Shown piece by piece: positions 18,826 to 32,160 of a stretch of 64,000 nucleotides of DNA. A program made the translations under genes and the position numbers. The DNA is taken from contig NZ_CP041764.1 in assembly GCF_009817885.1 (NCBI RefSeq), positions 3,596,001 through 3,660,000 on the forward strand, in the 5' to 3' direction. The stretch comes from Serratia rhizosphaerae (GTDB lineage: Bacteria; Pseudomonadota; Gammaproteobacteria; Enterobacterales; Enterobacteriaceae). The notes below the pieces were generated by a model. That model saw nothing but the letters and a program-made list of their open reading frames with translations, searched no databases and was not told the origin of the DNA. The stretch's first letter is position 1, and every line of letters begins with the position of its first letter.

Positions 18826-19365
18826 TTCATTCTTTTTATGGACAGGCCGCGATAATTCTCCAGTAGAAAAAAAGAACTGGGGGAGAATCCCGCCCGCTCG
18901 TATCTATTACGCGTCAGGCATGATGGTAAAATCAACGTGATGAAGTGAGTATCTGCCGGTCCACGTTCTCGACGTGTGGTACACGTTTTGCCTCCGGCAA
19001 GCGATCGGTATGAGGCTTTTTTGACCCCGCTTGCATACAAAATCAGTCTGGCGTGCTGTTGCTTCAGTCTGTTCCGGGAGGGATTACCCAACCCAAAGAG
19101 TCTGGCACCAACAAGATCCGTCCAGTCAGGGGGCGCGGAGAGGGCGTGTTAACGCCGCTTATGAGCACGTTGCGCTTGACGATTATGTGTAATTGAACTG
19201 CTGCGGTTGTAGTTAAACGCTGATACAATTCGGTGATGCTATGGGTATGTTTTCTCACGGCGTGGTCAATTTTTGGGCGATGATTTTTATTTTCGTATTT
19301 AAGTCATGGTGTTGTATTGACAAAAAAAAGAACCATGGGTGACTTGTTTGTGGAGGGGACGGCCA
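18826..19365. other. Intergenic region between the island and dapA
   Basis: 540 bases with intermediate GC and no gene I can support; two short minus-strand frames have compositions unlike proteins. A possible terminator is at 18990-19022. The last 100 bases, AT-rich, should hold the dapA promoter. No direct repeat or integrase remnant was found. Confidence 0.4.
18990..19022 (+). terminator. Possible terminator after the immunity gene
   Basis: GCCTC (18990-18994) can pair with GAGGC (19012-19016), with a few further pairs inside the loop, and six T follow. The stem is short and the loop long, so the call is weak. Confidence 0.35.
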
Positions 19366-20253
19366 ATGTTTACGGGAAGTATAGTTGCGCTGGTTACGCC
19401 GATGGACGACGCGGGCGCCGTCGATCGTGCGAGCCTAAAAAAACTGATTGATTACCATGTTGCCGCCGGGACGTCGGCTATTGTTTCCGTCGGGACGACT
19501 GGCGAGTCGGCAACGCTTGCCCATGATGAGCATGTGGACGTGGTCCTGCAGACGCTGGAACTGGCCGACGGCCGCATTCCGGTGATCGCCGGCACCGGCG
19601 CCAACGCCACCGCCGAGGCGATTGCCCTGACCCAGCGTTTCAACGGCAGCGGTGTGGCAGGCTGCCTGACGGTGACGCCTTATTACAACAAACCGACGCA
19701 GGAAGGGCTGTTCCAGCACTTCAAGGCGATTGCCGACAGCACCGATCTGCCGCAAATCCTGTATAACGTACCGTCTCGTACCGGCTGCGATATGCTGCCG
19801 GCGACCGTGGCGCGGCTGGCCAAAATTAAAAATATTGTCGCAATTAAAGAGGCGACGGGGAACTTAAGCCGCGTTAGTCAGATCCAACTGCTGGTTGATG
19901 ATGAAGATTTCATTCTGCTGAGCGGCGACGACGCCAGCGGTCTGGACTTTATGCAACTGGGCGGTAAAGGGGTAATATCCGTGACGGCCAACATCGCCGC
20001 GCGTGACATGGCGCAGCTTTGCCAGCTGGCCGCGCAGGGCGATTTCGCCGCCGCGCGCCGTTTGAACCAGCGCCTGATGCCGCTGCATCAGGACCTGTTT
20101 GTCGAAGCGAACCCGATTCCGGTGAAGTGGGCCTGTAAGGCGCTTGGCCTGATTGCCAACGACACCATGCGTCTGCCGATGACGCCGCTGGCTGAGGCCG
20201 CCCGCCCGATTGTTGAGCGTGCGCTGAAAAGCGCCGGTTTGCTTGAACCCTGA
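19366..20253 (+). CDS. dapA: 4-hydroxy-tetrahydrodipicolinate synthase
   Basis: Condenses aspartate semialdehyde with pyruvate, the first step of the diaminopimelate/lysine branch. The start [14 protein letters not shown] at 19366, with GGAGGGG upstream, matches E. coli DapA; an earlier in-frame ATG is rejected. The Schiff-base lysine is Lys161 in IKEATGN, with Tyr133 in [10 protein letters not shown] and GTTGES at 43-48, all at E. coli numbering. Length is 295 residues. bamC follows 67 bases later, and dapE, which acts later in the same pathway, lies 6 kb away in this window. Confidence 0.96.
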   Translation: MFTGSIVALVTPMDDAGAVDRASLKKLIDYHVAAGTSAIVSVGTTGESATLAHDEHVDVVLQTLELADGRIPVIAGTGANATAEAIALTQRFNGSGVAGCLTVTPYYNKPTQEGLFQHFKAIADSTDLPQILYNVPSRTGCDMLPATVARLAKIKNIVAIKEATGNLSRVSQIQLLVDDEDFILLSGDDASGLDFMQLGGKGVISVTANIAARDMAQLCQLAAQGDFAAARRLNQRLMPLHQDLFVEANPIPVKWACKALGLIANDTMRLPMTPLAEAARPIVERALKSAGLLEP

Positions 20254-20320
20254 GTGCGTGATGCCGCGGTAAAACGCTGCGGCCGAGGGTGCACGGGATG
20301 AAACTCTTAAAGGAAATTTG

Positions 20321-21373
20321 ATGGCTTATTCATTGCAAAAGTCGACGGTGGCAAAAGTTGTCGGCATCTCCCTGGTGATGATGCTGGCGGCCTGTTCCAG
20401 CGATCAGCGTTACAAACGTCAGGTTAGCGGCGACGAGGCTTATCTCGACTCGGCACCGCTCAAAGCGCTGAACGCGCCTGCCGGCATGATTCTGCCGGTG
20501 CAAAATGGCAACTACGATGTACCGCAGACCGCCGCCAAAGGCCAGGTCGGCAAGCAGCTGGACATTCGTCCGCCGGTGCAGCCTCTGGCCCTGCTGAGCG
20601 GTTCACGCGCGCAGTACGCCGGCGACAGCGGCACGCTGCTGCTGGAGAACAGCCCGCAGAACCAGAATCTGTGGTCGCGCGTGGTCAGCCAACTGCAGGC
20701 GAAAAACATCAGCATCGCTTCCCGTCAGGACGCCGCTCAGACGTTGACCACCGACTGGGTGAAGTGGAACCGCCTGGATGAAGACAACCAGTACGAAGGC
20801 CGCTATCAGATCAGCGTGCAGCAGCAGGGTTACCAGCAGGCGCTGGTGGTGAAAAGCGTCGGCCTGCAGCAGCAGGGGAAAACCGAACAGGTTACCGACC
20901 CGTCTGACGTGCAACGCTATAACGGCATGATGATGAACACCCTGGTGGAAGGGCTGGACAAGCAGGACAACCTGGCCAACGCCCAGACCGCCAATCGAGC
21001 AGGCGCGCTGGACGTACAGAGCGGCGCTGACGATACCGGTCTGCCGGTGCTGATCGTGCGCGCGCCGTACACCGTGGTGTGGGACCGTCTGCCGCCGGCG
21101 CTGGAAAAAGTCGGCATGAGCGTGGGCGACCGCAGCCGTCCGCAGGGCACCGTGGCCGTGACCTACAAATCCCTGAGCAGCAGCGACTGGGATGCGCTGG
21201 GCGTGAAGGATCCAGAGCTGACCGAAGGCGATTACAAGCTGCAGGTCGGGGATCTGAACAACCGCACCAGCCTGCAGTTTATTGCTACCAAAGGGAAACC
21301 GCTGACCCAGTCGCAGAACGACGCGCTGGTATCGGTATTCCAGTCTGCGTTTAGTCAAACCAGCGCAAAATAA
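20321..21373 (+). CDS. bamC: Outer-membrane assembly lipoprotein BamC
   Basis: Lipoprotein of the BAM complex that inserts beta-barrel proteins in the outer membrane; 350 residues (E. coli 344). The signal ends at lipobox MLAAC (Cys25). The unstructured N-terminal part contains the BamD-binding text [15 protein letters not shown], followed by two helix-grip domains. I use ATG 20321 with AAGGAA upstream rather than the adjacent TTG. The dapA-bamC pairing is conserved in Enterobacterales. Confidence 0.95.
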   Translation: MAYSLQKSTVAKVVGISLVMMLAACSSDQRYKRQVSGDEAYLDSAPLKALNAPAGMILPVQNGNYDVPQTAAKGQVGKQLDIRPPVQPLALLSGSRAQYAGDSGTLLLENSPQNQNLWSRVVSQLQAKNISIASRQDAAQTLTTDWVKWNRLDEDNQYEGRYQISVQQQGYQQALVVKSVGLQQQGKTEQVTDPSDVQRYNGMMMNTLVEGLDKQDNLANAQTANRAGALDVQSGADDTGLPVLIVRAPYTVVWDRLPPALEKVGMSVGDRSRPQGTVAVTYKSLSSSDWDALGVKDPELTEGDYKLQVGDLNNRTSLQFIATKGKPLTQSQNDALVSVFQSAFSQTSAK

Positions 21374-21375
21374 TC

Positions 21376-21399
21376 AAAAAGGGGCTACGGCCCCTTTTT
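21376..21399 (+). terminator. Terminator after bamC
   Basis: AAAAAGGGGC pairs with GCCCCTTTTT around the tetraloop TACG, directly after the bamC stop. Strong intrinsic terminator. Confidence 0.9.
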
Positions 21400-21410
21400 G
21401 TTTTGTTGAT

Positions 21411-21426
21411 ACGGTATCGTTTGCGT
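21411..21426. promoter_or_regulatory. Probable PurR operator of purC
   Basis: The reverse complement reads ACGCAAACGATACCGT, 13 of 16 matches to the PurR consensus with the left arm perfect. It is 74 bases upstream of purC, whose repression by PurR is known in E. coli. Confidence 0.6.
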
Positions 21427-21499
21427 CGTAGTTTTGGCACAATAGAAGCCCGTGCGTTGAGGCATTTTTTTAGAACTATTCTTTATTGGAGTAAGTAAG

Positions 21500-22213
21500 A
21501 TGCAAAAGCTAGCTGAGTTGTATCGCGGCAAGGCAAAAACGGTCTACACCACTGAAAATCCGGATCTGTTGGTGCTGGAATTCCGTAACGATACGTCAGC
21601 ACTGGATGGTCAGCGCATTGAGCAATTCGATCGCAAAGGGATGGTGAACAACAAGTTCAACCACTTTATCATGAGCAAGCTGGAAGAAGCCGGCATCCCG
21701 ACGCAGATGGAACGCCTGCTGTCGGATAATGAAGTGCTGGTGAAAAAGCTGGATATGGTGCCGGTCGAATGCGTTATCCGCAACCGCGCCGCCGGCTCGC
21801 TGGTGAAGCGCCTGGGCATTGAAGAAGGCCTGGAGCTGAGCCCGCCGCTGTTCGACCTGTTCCTGAAAAACGATGCGATGCACGACCCGATGGTCAATGA
21901 ATCCTATTGCGAAACCTTCGGCTGGGTCGGCAAAGAGCACCTGGCGCGCATGCGCGAGCTGAGCTACCGCGCCAACGAGGTACTGAGCAAGCTGTTTGAC
22001 GACGCCGGCCTGATCCTGGTGGACTTCAAGCTGGAGTTCGGCCTGTTCAACGGCGAAGTGGTGCTGGGCGACGAGTTCTCGCCGGACGGCAGCCGCCTGT
22101 GGGACAAAAACACTCTGGATAAAATGGATAAAGATCGCTTCCGCCAGAGCCTGGGCGGCCTGATCGAAGCCTATGAAGAAGTGGCGCGCCGCATCGGCGT
22201 AACGCTGGATTAA
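21500..22213 (+). CDS. purC: SAICAR synthetase PurC
   Basis: Phosphoribosylaminoimidazole-succinocarboxamide synthase: CAIR plus aspartate and ATP gives SAICAR in purine synthesis. The 237 residues match the E. coli length. They carry [16 protein letters not shown] at the ATP site, [18 protein letters not shown] and LVDFKLEFG with [17 protein letters not shown] lies 9 bases before the ATG. It stands alone between the bamC terminator and a GC hairpin. Confidence 0.96.
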   Translation: MQKLAELYRGKAKTVYTTENPDLLVLEFRNDTSALDGQRIEQFDRKGMVNNKFNHFIMSKLEEAGIPTQMERLLSDNEVLVKKLDMVPVECVIRNRAAGSLVKRLGIEEGLELSPPLFDLFLKNDAMHDPMVNESYCETFGWVGKEHLARMRELSYRANEVLSKLFDDAGLILVDFKLEFGLFNGEVVLGDEFSPDGSRLWDKNTLDKMDKDRFRQSLGGLIEAYEEVARRIGVTLD

Positions 22214-22225
22214 TTACGCGCGCTA

Positions 22226-22250
22226 ACGGGACGCGATAAGCGCGTCCCGT
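22226..22250. terminator. Hairpin after purC
   Basis: ACGGGACGCG pairs with CGCGTCCCGT around ATAAG, 12 bases past the purC stop. The following bases are only moderately T-rich. Confidence 0.55.
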
Positions 22251-22403
22251 CATTTCAGCGCCATTTCCGGAAAAATTCTGCATTTCCCCCCGCGGCAAAC
22301 CTTTATACTGTAGTCACTGGCAGGACAGGCGAAACCGAACTCGCTATTGCGGGCGGCCGCCTAATTACCTACGATTATTAAAAAATTCATCTGGAGTTTA
22401 CTT

Positions 22404-23267
22404 ATGCGTTGGCAAGGGCGTCGGGAAAGTGACAATGTTGAGGATCGTCGCGGGCAATCTTCAGGCCAGGGCGGCGGCGGTTTCCGTCCGCCGATCCGCG
22501 GCAAGGGCGGCATTGTGCTGCTGGTGGTGGTGCTGGTCGCCGGTTATTACGGTATTGACCTGTCGCCGCTGCTGACCGGCGGCGATGTGACGCCGCAAAC
22601 GCAGCAGCAGAGCGCCAACATCAGCCCGAAAGATGATGAGCTGGCGAAGTTCACCTCGGTGGTGCTGGCTTCTACCGAAGATAACTGGAAAGAAGTGTTC
22701 CAGCGGATGGGCAAAACCTACGAACCGCCGAAGCTGGTGATGTACCGCGGCGTGACGTCTACCCGCTGCGGCACCGGCCAGTCGGCGATGGGGCCGTTTT
22801 ACTGCCCGGGCGACAGAGCTGTGTATATCGACCTGTCGTTCTATCAGGATATGAAAGATAAGCTGGGCGCCGGCGGCGACTTCGCCCAGGCGTATGTGGT
22901 GGCGCATGAAGTGGGCCACCACGTGCAGAACCTGCTGGGCATTGAGCCGAAGGTGCGGCAGATGCAGCAGGGCGCCAGCCAGACCGAGGTTAACCGCCTG
23001 TCGGTGAAAATGGAGCTGCAGGCTGACTGCTTCGCCGGCGTGTGGGGCAAGTACGCCGAGAAACAGCAGATGCTGGAAGAGGGCGATCTGCAGGCGGCGC
23101 TGAATGCGGCGCAGGCGATCGGCGATGACCGTCTGCAGCAGCAGAGCCAGGGGCGCGTAGTACCGGACAGCTTCACTCACGGCACTTCCGAACAGCGTTA
23201 CACCTGGTTTAAACAGGGCTTCGACAGCGGCGATCCGAACAGCTGCAACACCTTCGCCAGCCGTTGA
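22404..23267 (+). CDS. ypfJ: Neutral zinc metallopeptidase family protein YpfJ
   Basis: 287 residues of the YpfJ/zinc-metallopeptidase family (DUF2342-neighbouring neutral protease group). A Gly/Arg-rich cytoplasmic N terminus is followed by one membrane segment ([17 protein letters not shown]). The outer domain carries the zinc motif HEVGHH (in [15 protein letters not shown]) and a downstream Glu-containing helix [11 protein letters not shown]. The C-terminal [19 protein letters not shown] is typical. TGGAG precedes the ATG. The physiological substrate is unknown. Confidence 0.92.
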   Translation: MRWQGRRESDNVEDRRGQSSGQGGGGFRPPIRGKGGIVLLVVVLVAGYYGIDLSPLLTGGDVTPQTQQQSANISPKDDELAKFTSVVLASTEDNWKEVFQRMGKTYEPPKLVMYRGVTSTRCGTGQSAMGPFYCPGDRAVYIDLSFYQDMKDKLGAGGDFAQAYVVAHEVGHHVQNLLGIEPKVRQMQQGASQTEVNRLSVKMELQADCFAGVWGKYAEKQQMLEEGDLQAALNAAQAIGDDRLQQQSQGRVVPDSFTHGTSEQRYTWFKQGFDSGDPNSCNTFASR

Positions 23268-23293
23268 GCACGCCGTTTTTAATATTGACCGAC

Positions 23294-23322
23294 ATGCCGG
23301 CGCAAACGCGCCGGCATTTTTT
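23294..23322 (+). terminator. Terminator between ypfJ and tmcA
   Basis: ATGCCGGCGC pairs with GCGCCGGCAT around AAAC, followed by six T. Confidence 0.85.
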
Positions 23323-23341
23323 ATCTCCGGGCTGAACACTT

Positions 23342-25357
23342 ATGTTACCGACTATGCAACAGCGTATGCAGCGGCAGGGCATCCGCCGGCTGTTGGTATT
23401 AAGCGGCGATGCCGACTGGTGTCGCCAGCAGGCACAACGGCTGATGGCCACCATGCCCGGTGACTGGCCATGGTGCGGCGGTGAGGCGCCGCACGGCGCA
23501 CAGGCGCTGAACCACGGCGAAGTGCGCACTATGCTGGGGCAGGAGCGGCTGCATGCGGTATTTGACGCCGGCGACGGGCTGGACGTCGAGGCGCTGGCCC
23601 AACTGGCCGGCGCACTGCGCGCCGGCAGTTGGCTGCTGTTGCTGACGCCGCCGTGGCAAAGCTGGCCGCAGCGCGCGGATGCCGACAGCCTGCGCTGGAG
23701 CGACAGCCCGCAGCCCATCGCCACGCCGAATTTTATCGCGCACTTACAGCAGCGACTGACGGCGGACGCCGAAGTGAGCATCTGGCGGCAGGGCCAGCCG
23801 TTGCAACTGGCGCCGCTGCCGGCAAGGCCGGACTGGCAGGCGCCGAACGGCGAACCCACCGCTGAACAACAGGCTTTGTTGACGCGGCTGCTGGCGAGCG
23901 AGCGCGGCATCTGGGTGCTGACCGCGCCGCGTGGCCGGGGTAAATCGACGCTGGCGGGCATGCTGGTGCAGCGTTCGGCGCAGAGCTGTTGGATCACCGG
24001 CCCCAGCCGTGCGGCCACCGAGGTCGCCAGCCAGTGGGCGCAGGGAAACGCGCAGTTCTGGGCGCCGGACGCGCTGCTGGCGCACTGTCGGCAGCCGGGA
24101 AGCTCAGTTGCCGACTGGCTGCTGGTTGACGAGGCGGCGGCGATCCCCGCGCCGCTGTTGCAACAGCTGATTGCCTATTTCCCTCGGGTTCTGCTGACCA
24201 CCACGGTGCAGGGCTATGAAGGCACCGGCCGAGGTTTTCTGCTGAAATTTTGCGCCTCTCTGCCGCAGTGGCAGGGGCTGAGTCTGCAACAGCCGATGCG
24301 CTGGGCGGCCGGTGACGCGCTGGAGCGGATTATTGATGACGCACTGCTGTTTAACGAACTGCAGCCCTGGCAGACGGCCGGCCAGACGATCGGCTATCGT
24401 CGGCTGACGCAGCCGCAGCTGTGTGGCGATGACGCGCTGCTGCAGCGCTTTTACGCCTTGCTCACCAGCGCCCATTACCGCACCTCGCCGCTTGATCTGC
24501 GGCGGCTGATGGATGCGCCGGGTATGCAGTTTGCCGTCGCCGTGCAGGCGGACGGCGAAGTGGCGGGCGCGCTGTGGCTGACGGAAGAGGGCGGGTTGCC
24601 CGCGGCGCTGGCTCACGAGGTGTGGGCCGGACGGCGGCGTCCGCGCGGCAGTCTGGTGGCGCAGTCGCTGGCGGCGCACGGCGGCCAGTGGTGGGCGCCG
24701 ACCCTGCGGTCGCGCCGTATTACCCGCGTGGCGGTGCTGCCGGCGCTGCGCCGGCAGGGCATTGCCCGCCGGCTGATTGAGCAGCAGCGCCGGCAGGCGC
24801 AGGGGCTGGATTACCTGTCCGTCAGCTTTGGCTACACCGAGCCGCTGTGGCGCTTCTGGCAGAGCTGCGGCTTTGAGTTGGCGCGCATCGGCAGCCGGCC
24901 GGAGGCCAGCAGCGGCTGCTACAGCGTGATGGCGCTGTTGCCGCTCAGCGAGCAGGGCGAAATGCTGTGCCAGGCGGCGCGTAAGCACCTGGCGCGCGAC
25001 TGGCGCTGGCTGCAGCAGCGCATTGCGCTGACGCTGGCAATCCCCGGCGACGATGGCGATCCGCAGCTCAATGAAGATGACTGGCGTGAGCTGGCGGGCT
25101 TTGCCTTTGCCCACCGACCGCTGGAGGCCAGCCTTGGCGCGCTGCAGCGTCTGCTGCTGCACAGCACGTTGCCGTTGCCGGCGTTGCGCGCGCACTTACA
25201 GCAGCAGCTGTCCGTGGAGCAGTGCGTGACGCAGTGCCGTGTGAACGGCCAGAAGGCGTTGCTGCGCCAGTGGCGGCAGGAAGCCGCTCAGGCGTTGGCG
25301 CAGATGGATGAACAGCACTGTCGCCGCTGGCGTGAGTGGAGCGCCGCCCGGCCATAA
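23342..25357 (+). CDS. tmcA: tRNA(Met) cytidine acetyltransferase TmcA
   Basis: Makes N4-acetylcytidine at the wobble position of elongator tRNA-Met, using acetyl-CoA and ATP. In the 671 residues an N-terminal DUF1726 domain is followed by an RNA-helicase-like module with Walker [12 protein letters not shown] and Walker [16 protein letters not shown] domain ([20 protein letters not shown]) and a tRNA-binding C terminus follow. The start is only moderately supported: the ribosome site before ATG 23342 is weak and ATG 23354 is also possible. Confidence 0.93.
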   Translation: MLPTMQQRMQRQGIRRLLVLSGDADWCRQQAQRLMATMPGDWPWCGGEAPHGAQALNHGEVRTMLGQERLHAVFDAGDGLDVEALAQLAGALRAGSWLLLLTPPWQSWPQRADADSLRWSDSPQPIATPNFIAHLQQRLTADAEVSIWRQGQPLQLAPLPARPDWQAPNGEPTAEQQALLTRLLASERGIWVLTAPRGRGKSTLAGMLVQRSAQSCWITGPSRAATEVASQWAQGNAQFWAPDALLAHCRQPGSSVADWLLVDEAAAIPAPLLQQLIAYFPRVLLTTTVQGYEGTGRGFLLKFCASLPQWQGLSLQQPMRWAAGDALERIIDDALLFNELQPWQTAGQTIGYRRLTQPQLCGDDALLQRFYALLTSAHYRTSPLDLRRLMDAPGMQFAVAVQADGEVAGALWLTEEGGLPAALAHEVWAGRRRPRGSLVAQSLAAHGGQWWAPTLRSRRITRVAVLPALRRQGIARRLIEQQRRQAQGLDYLSVSFGYTEPLWRFWQSCGFELARIGSRPEASSGCYSVMALLPLSEQGEMLCQAARKHLARDWRWLQQRIALTLAIPGDDGDPQLNEDDWRELAGFAFAHRPLEASLGALQRLLLHSTLPLPALRAHLQQQLSVEQCVTQCRVNGQKALLRQWRQEAAQALAQMDEQHCRRWREWSAARP

Positions 25358-25362
25358 ATAAA

Positions 25363-25385
25363 CAGGGCGCCGTATGGGCGCCCTG
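25363..25385. terminator. Hairpin between convergent tmcA and ypfN
   Basis: CAGGGCGCC pairs with GGCGCCCTG around GTATG. It starts 5 bases after the tmcA stop and ends 3 bases before the ypfN stop, with no strong T run on either side. Confidence 0.6.
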
Positions 25386-25388
25386 AGA

Positions 25389-25574
25389 TTATTTCTTTTT
25401 CGGCCAGTCGTCTTCGTCGTCCCACTGTGCGTTGTTATCACGGTGTGGCGGCAGTTCGGGCTTATCGGCCAGGTACTTTTTGACGTCGACGCGGCGCAAT
25501 TCCTTAATGCCGCTGATGACCATCCCGACCAGTACCAGGAGGATTACCCACCAGTAATCTGCTAACCAATGCAT
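25389..25574 (-). CDS. ypfN: Small membrane protein YpfN (UPF0370)
   Basis: 61 residues; one membrane segment (about residues 7-24, [17 protein letters not shown]), then [19 protein letters not shown] and a charged tail ending DDWPKKK. It matches the UPF0370 family and its E. coli position next to dapE and tmcA. Function unknown. It ends the dapE operon, two bases past the peptidase gene. Confidence 0.9.
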   Translation of the reverse strand: MHWLADYWWVILLVLVGMVISGIKELRRVDVKKYLADKPELPPHRDNNAQWDDEDDWPKKK

Positions 25575-25576
25575 AT

Positions 25577-26251
25577 TTACACCTTTCCTTCAGCGCGTAT
25601 AAAACGCGAAAAAATCGCCGGCAAATGCTGTGCCAGCCATTCGCTACCGGCCACGTCCTTATCCTGCCAGGCTGCCAGCAGCAGCGCCGGCGTCAGCAGA
25701 TGCTCCGCCTGCTGCGCCAGCGGGCGATAGCTCAGGTGCCAGGGTTCAACCGCCACGCCGTCGCCGTCTTCGGTAAACGGGCGATAAAAGCCGAACTCGG
25801 CCATATGCGCCGTCAGCCACCGGTTGAGCGGCGCGAAGTAGCCGCCTTCCTCATACTCCCACGGCTCCAGCTGCAGTTTCTGGCCTGCCGGCAGCAGCGT
25901 GGGATCGTAGATATCCAAATCGCTGCCCCAGTGGTGGCGGCTGGCGCCCGGCAGCGCCGACCAGCGCAGAATCGCGGTGCAGCGTTCTTCCGCCGACAGC
26001 GGCCCGATATCCATCGGGCGGCTCTCTTTGTCTAATACTGGCCGCTCGCCGCAGAATTTGCCATTCCAGATCGCCAACTGCCGGTCGAAATCGCGGAAGG
26101 TGCTGGCGGGCTGCAGGTCAAAACCTGCCTGTGCGGCAGCCTGCTGCATGGCGAGAAAGGCCTGCACCGCCTGCGGCTGCAGGCGGTGGTTGCCGACCAG
26201 CGGCACCAGATGTTCGGTTGAACGTCCGGTTAGCATTTCCGGGGTGATCAT
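25577..26251 (-). CDS. M15-family peptidase (D-Ala-D-Ala carboxypeptidase type)
   Basis: 224 residues. The VanY/M15 zinc motif [14 protein letters not shown] (pattern SxHxxGxxxD) and the second ligand EPWHLSYR are both present, so the site looks complete. The family cleaves the terminal D-Ala from peptidoglycan stem peptides. I start at ATG 26251, which overlaps the dapE stop as ATGA. No signal peptide or membrane helix follows this start, unusual for an enzyme acting on the wall. It lies in a dapE operon, and DapE makes the diaminopimelate of the same stem peptide. Confidence 0.85.
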   Translation of the reverse strand: MITPEMLTGRSTEHLVPLVGNHRLQPQAVQAFLAMQQAAAQAGFDLQPASTFRDFDRQLAIWNGKFCGERPVLDKESRPMDIGPLSAEERCTAILRWSALPGASRHHWGSDLDIYDPTLLPAGQKLQLEPWEYEEGGYFAPLNRWLTAHMAEFGFYRPFTEDGDGVAVEPWHLSYRPLAQQAEHLLTPALLLAAWQDKDVAGSEWLAQHLPAIFSRFIRAEGKV

Positions 26252-27375
26252 GCGATCAGTTGCTCCATAATGCGTTGATACATCCGGCTGAGCTGCTGCA
26301 GATCGGCGGCGTTCACGCATTCGTTGATTTTATGGATAGTGGCGTTGACCGGCCCCAGTTCCACCACCTGCGCGCCCATCTGGGCGATAAAGCGCCCGTC
26401 GGAGGTGCCGCCGGTGGTCAGCAGCTGCGGCGTCAGCTCAGTATAATACTCAACGGCGTTAACCACCGCATCCACCAGCGCGCCGCGCGGGGTGAGGAAC
26501 GGCTGGCCGGAAAGACGCCATTCGATACTGTAGTTTAGCTGATGGCGCTCCAACAGCTCTTCGACCCGCTGTTTGATGATGGCGTCGGTCAGTTCGGTGC
26601 TGAAGCGGAAATTAAACTGGACAAACAGTTCACCGGGGATGACGTTATTGCTGCCGGTGCCGGCCTGGATATTGGCGATCTGCATGCTGGTCGGCGGGAA
26701 ATAGTCGTTGCCGCGATCCCATTCGATGCTTACCAGTTCATTCAGCGCCGGCATGGCGCGGTGCACCGGGTTATCCGCCAGGTGCGGATAGGCGACGTGG
26801 CCCTGTACGCCGTGGATACGCAGGTTGGCGGTGATGGAGCCGCGGCGGCCGTTTTTCACCACGTCGCCGACGCGGTCGGTGCTGGACGGTTCGCCGACCA
26901 GGCAGTAGTCCAGCCGCTCGTTGCGCGCCATCAGCGTCTCGACCACTTTCACCGTACCGTGGGTGGCGCTGGCCTCTTCATCGGAGGTGATGAGAAACGC
27001 CAGCCGTCCCCGATGGTTGGGGTTGGCGGCGACGAAGCGTTCTGCCGCGACCACCATCGCCGCCAGTGAGCCTTTCATATCGGCCGCGCCGCGGCCGTAC
27101 AGCATGCCGCCGCGGATGGTCGGTTCAAACGGCGGGTTGTCCCAGTGGCTTTCATCGCCGCTCGGCACCACGTCGGTATGGCCGGCGAACGCCAGCGTCT
27201 CGCCTTCGCCGCGCCAGGCCCAAAAATTCTGCGTATCTTCGAAATCCATCTGCTCGACGGTAAAGCCGATAGCCGTCAGGCGCTCAATCAGCATCGCCTG
27301 GCAGCCTTCATCGTGCGGGCTGAGGGAAGGGCGGCGGATTAACTGTTGCGCCAGATCGATCACGGGGCAAATCAT
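26248..27375 (-). CDS. dapE: Succinyl-diaminopimelate desuccinylase
   Basis: Binuclear zinc M20 enzyme that releases succinate and LL-diaminopimelate in the lysine/peptidoglycan pathway. In its 375 residues, metal-site motifs [37 protein letters not shown] (general base Glu) and [14 protein letters not shown] are all present. The C-terminal [16 protein letters not shown] supplies the last His ligand. It overlaps yffB upstream and the M15 peptidase downstream by 4 bp each, so the three are a coupled operon. Confidence 0.96.
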   Translation of the reverse strand: MICPVIDLAQQLIRRPSLSPHDEGCQAMLIERLTAIGFTVEQMDFEDTQNFWAWRGEGETLAFAGHTDVVPSGDESHWDNPPFEPTIRGGMLYGRGAADMKGSLAAMVVAAERFVAANPNHRGRLAFLITSDEEASATHGTVKVVETLMARNERLDYCLVGEPSSTDRVGDVVKNGRRGSITANLRIHGVQGHVAYPHLADNPVHRAMPALNELVSIEWDRGNDYFPPTSMQIANIQAGTGSNNVIPGELFVQFNFRFSTELTDAIIKQRVEELLERHQLNYSIEWRLSGQPFLTPRGALVDAVVNAVEYYTELTPQLLTTGGTSDGRFIAQMGAQVVELGPVNATIHKINECVNAADLQQLSRMYQRIMEQLIA

Positions 27376-27737
27376 GCGGTTACCTCGGCAATAAATTGTT
27401 GGTAGTTCTCAGCTTTGAAGCCCAGCAGCGCATGGCCGTTGCCGTCGTCCAGCAGCGGACGCTTGATGATGGCCGGCTGCGCCAGCATCAGGGCGATGGC
27501 CGCCTCGGCGTTGTCGCAGGCGTTGCGCTGCGCTTCATCCAGCTTGCGCCAGGTGGTGCCGCGGGTGTTCAGCAGCGGTTGCCAGCCCAGCTGCTCGACA
27601 AAGCCGCGCAGCTGCTGTTCGCTCAGCCCGTCCGCGCGATAGTCGTGAAATTGGTACGCCACGCCCTGTTCTTCCAGCCAGCGGCGTGCTTTTTTAATGG
27701 TGTCGCAGTTTTTGATGCCGTACATGGTCAACGTCAT
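27372..27737 (-). CDS. yffB: ArsC/Spx-family protein YffB
   Basis: 121 residues with the ArsC-type thioredoxin fold: [20 protein letters not shown] contains the single active-site Cys, and [19 protein letters not shown] closes the family pattern. The yffB-dapE pairing with ATGA overlap is the same as in E. coli. The YffB branch is described as glutathione-related and its reaction is unsettled. Confidence 0.9.
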   Translation of the reverse strand: MTLTMYGIKNCDTIKKARRWLEEQGVAYQFHDYRADGLSEQQLRGFVEQLGWQPLLNTRGTTWRKLDEAQRNACDNAEAAIALMLAQPAIIKRPLLDDGNGHALLGFKAENYQQFIAEVTA

Positions 27738-27781
27738 GGTGTTGTGCCCTTTTTTGCCACGAAATACCGGAATTCCCGGTG

Positions 27782-27800
27782 AAAAAACCGCCGTCGGCGG
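27782..27800 (-). terminator. Terminator after the GNAT gene
   Basis: Read on the minus strand, CCGCC pairs with GGCGG around GAC (27800-27788), followed by six T. It lies between the GNAT gene and yffB. Confidence 0.75.
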
Positions 27801-27961
27801 TAAAACGAAAATTAGCGTTCAGCATGCCGAAAAAAGGCGGTGAGTTCCACCGTGCAATGCTCTGAAAGGCAGAGAAAACGTGAAAAAATCGCCGTGGGCG
27901 CCGGCTGCTAAAATTTTGCTAATTCTGCCGGCGGAGCGATTAAAAAGATGAATAAAGCGGC

Positions 27962-28393
27962 TTAGCGCACATAGCCATTATCCTGCAGCCGGCTGAGCGC
28001 CGCGCCTTCGGCAAACACCATGCCGGTGGTCAGATCGTGGAAGCCGTATTTTTTATAGAAAGCCAGCTTATCGGGAACGGCGTAGATAAATATTTTACCG
28101 AGCGGCGCCAGGTCTTCCATGATGCGATCCATCAGCTGCCGGCCGTAGCCGCGGCCCTGAAAATCCGGGTGAATCGCCACGTCGGCCAGATAGGCCACCG
28201 AAATGCGGTCGCTGATGGCGTGGGCGGTGGCGATCAGCTCGCCGTCCAGGTAGCCCCAGTAGCAAAACGCGTTGTTGTGGTAGATCTGCTCGGTCAGCTG
28301 CGGGTCGCGTTTGCCCAGCCCGGCGGCTTCCAGCAGGGCCGCCAGACGCGTCCAGTCAACGCGATAGCGTAGTTGATCGGTGACGATTTCCAT
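27962..28393 (-). CDS. GNAT-family N-acetyltransferase
   Basis: 143 residues with the GNAT core: VAYLADVAIHPDFQGRGYGRQLMDRIM gives the acetyl-CoA pyrophosphate loop (Q/RxxGxG/A), and DKLAFYKKYGFHDL is motif B. The substrate cannot be told from the sequence. It lies alone between the acrD terminator and yffB. The 224-base gap on its 3' side holds only its own terminator. Confidence 0.85.
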   Translation of the reverse strand: MEIVTDQLRYRVDWTRLAALLEAAGLGKRDPQLTEQIYHNNAFCYWGYLDGELIATAHAISDRISVAYLADVAIHPDFQGRGYGRQLMDRIMEDLAPLGKIFIYAVPDKLAFYKKYGFHDLTTGMVFAEGAALSRLQDNGYVR

Positions 28394-28447
28394 GGATGCT
28401 CCTTAATGTGCGGTAACGGTGTTGCTGTTGTTCAGTATGCACACAGG

Positions 28448-28481
28448 AAAATAAAACGGCAGCGAAAACCGCTGCCGTTTT
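28448..28481 (-). terminator. Terminator after acrD
   Basis: AAAACGGCAGCG (28453-28464) pairs with CGCTGCCGTTTT (28470-28481) around five bases. Read on the minus strand a TTTTATTTT tract follows, so it terminates acrD 9 bases past its stop. Confidence 0.85.
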
Positions 28482-28489
28482 GTCAGGGA

Positions 28490-31624
<3,135 letters not shown>

Positions 31625-31862
31625 GCAGCGCGAACCTCGTTATGACTTGTTCTATCTTTATTACGCACCAACGTTGCGTTTTTCAGAGCCTGGGAAGGAT
31701 CCCGAGGCTATTGCACTTTACTCGGGATGGGCAGGGAAAGCGTGGAGAAAAAAAGGAGATAGTGTAAAAAACGGTAGTTAGCGAGCGTTCTGCACCGGAG
31801 CGCAGGTCCGCAGGCTGTCTGAGGCCGGATGCGGAAAAATTCCCCCGACGCTGGAGCAACCC

Positions 31863-32141
31863 ATGGAATTAAACCCGGTATTCGCCCGCCGCTTGTATTT
31901 ATGCTGGCTGATCAGCCACAGCGAGCGTCCCAATGTCCCCAAACTGATGGAACTGACCGGCTGGCCGCGCCGCACGCTGCAGGACGTGCTGAAAGCCTTG
32001 CCCGGGCTGGGCGTAGAGCTGCAGTTTGTGCAGCAGGGCGTGCGCAATAACGATGGTTATTATCAGTTGGAAAGCTGGGGACCGTTGAATAAAAGCTGGG
32101 TCCATCAGCACCATCAGACCCTGCTTGACGCTATCGCCTGA
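31863..32141 (+). CDS. Small winged-helix DNA-binding-type protein
   Basis: 92 residues. LMELTGWPRRTLQDVLKALPGLG looks like a helix-turn-helix followed by a beta wing (VELQFVQQGVRNNDGYYQLESWGPLN). It resembles the short winged-helix HTH_43-type family, but I do not recognise a named gene. GGAG lies about 7 bases before the ATG. It is divergent from acrD and convergent with narP, so a role in acrD control is possible but unproven. Confidence 0.75.
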   Translation: MELNPVFARRLYLCWLISHSERPNVPKLMELTGWPRRTLQDVLKALPGLGVELQFVQQGVRNNDGYYQLESWGPLNKSWVHQHHQTLLDAIA

Positions 32142-32160
32142 TGGGCTGCGGCCCGCATAA

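Noticed and set aside
18822..19258. Two minus-strand frames after the immunity gene
   Set aside because: Short, Arg/Ser-rich, without ribosome sites; treated as non-coding.
16640..19365. Island borders as attachment sites
   Set aside because: No tRNA gene, integrase or direct repeat could be found at either edge.
27812..27850. 12-codon GTG frame upstream of yffB, considered as a ypfM-like tiny gene
   Set aside because: No ribosome site and no resemblance to the E. coli YpfM sequence as I recall it.
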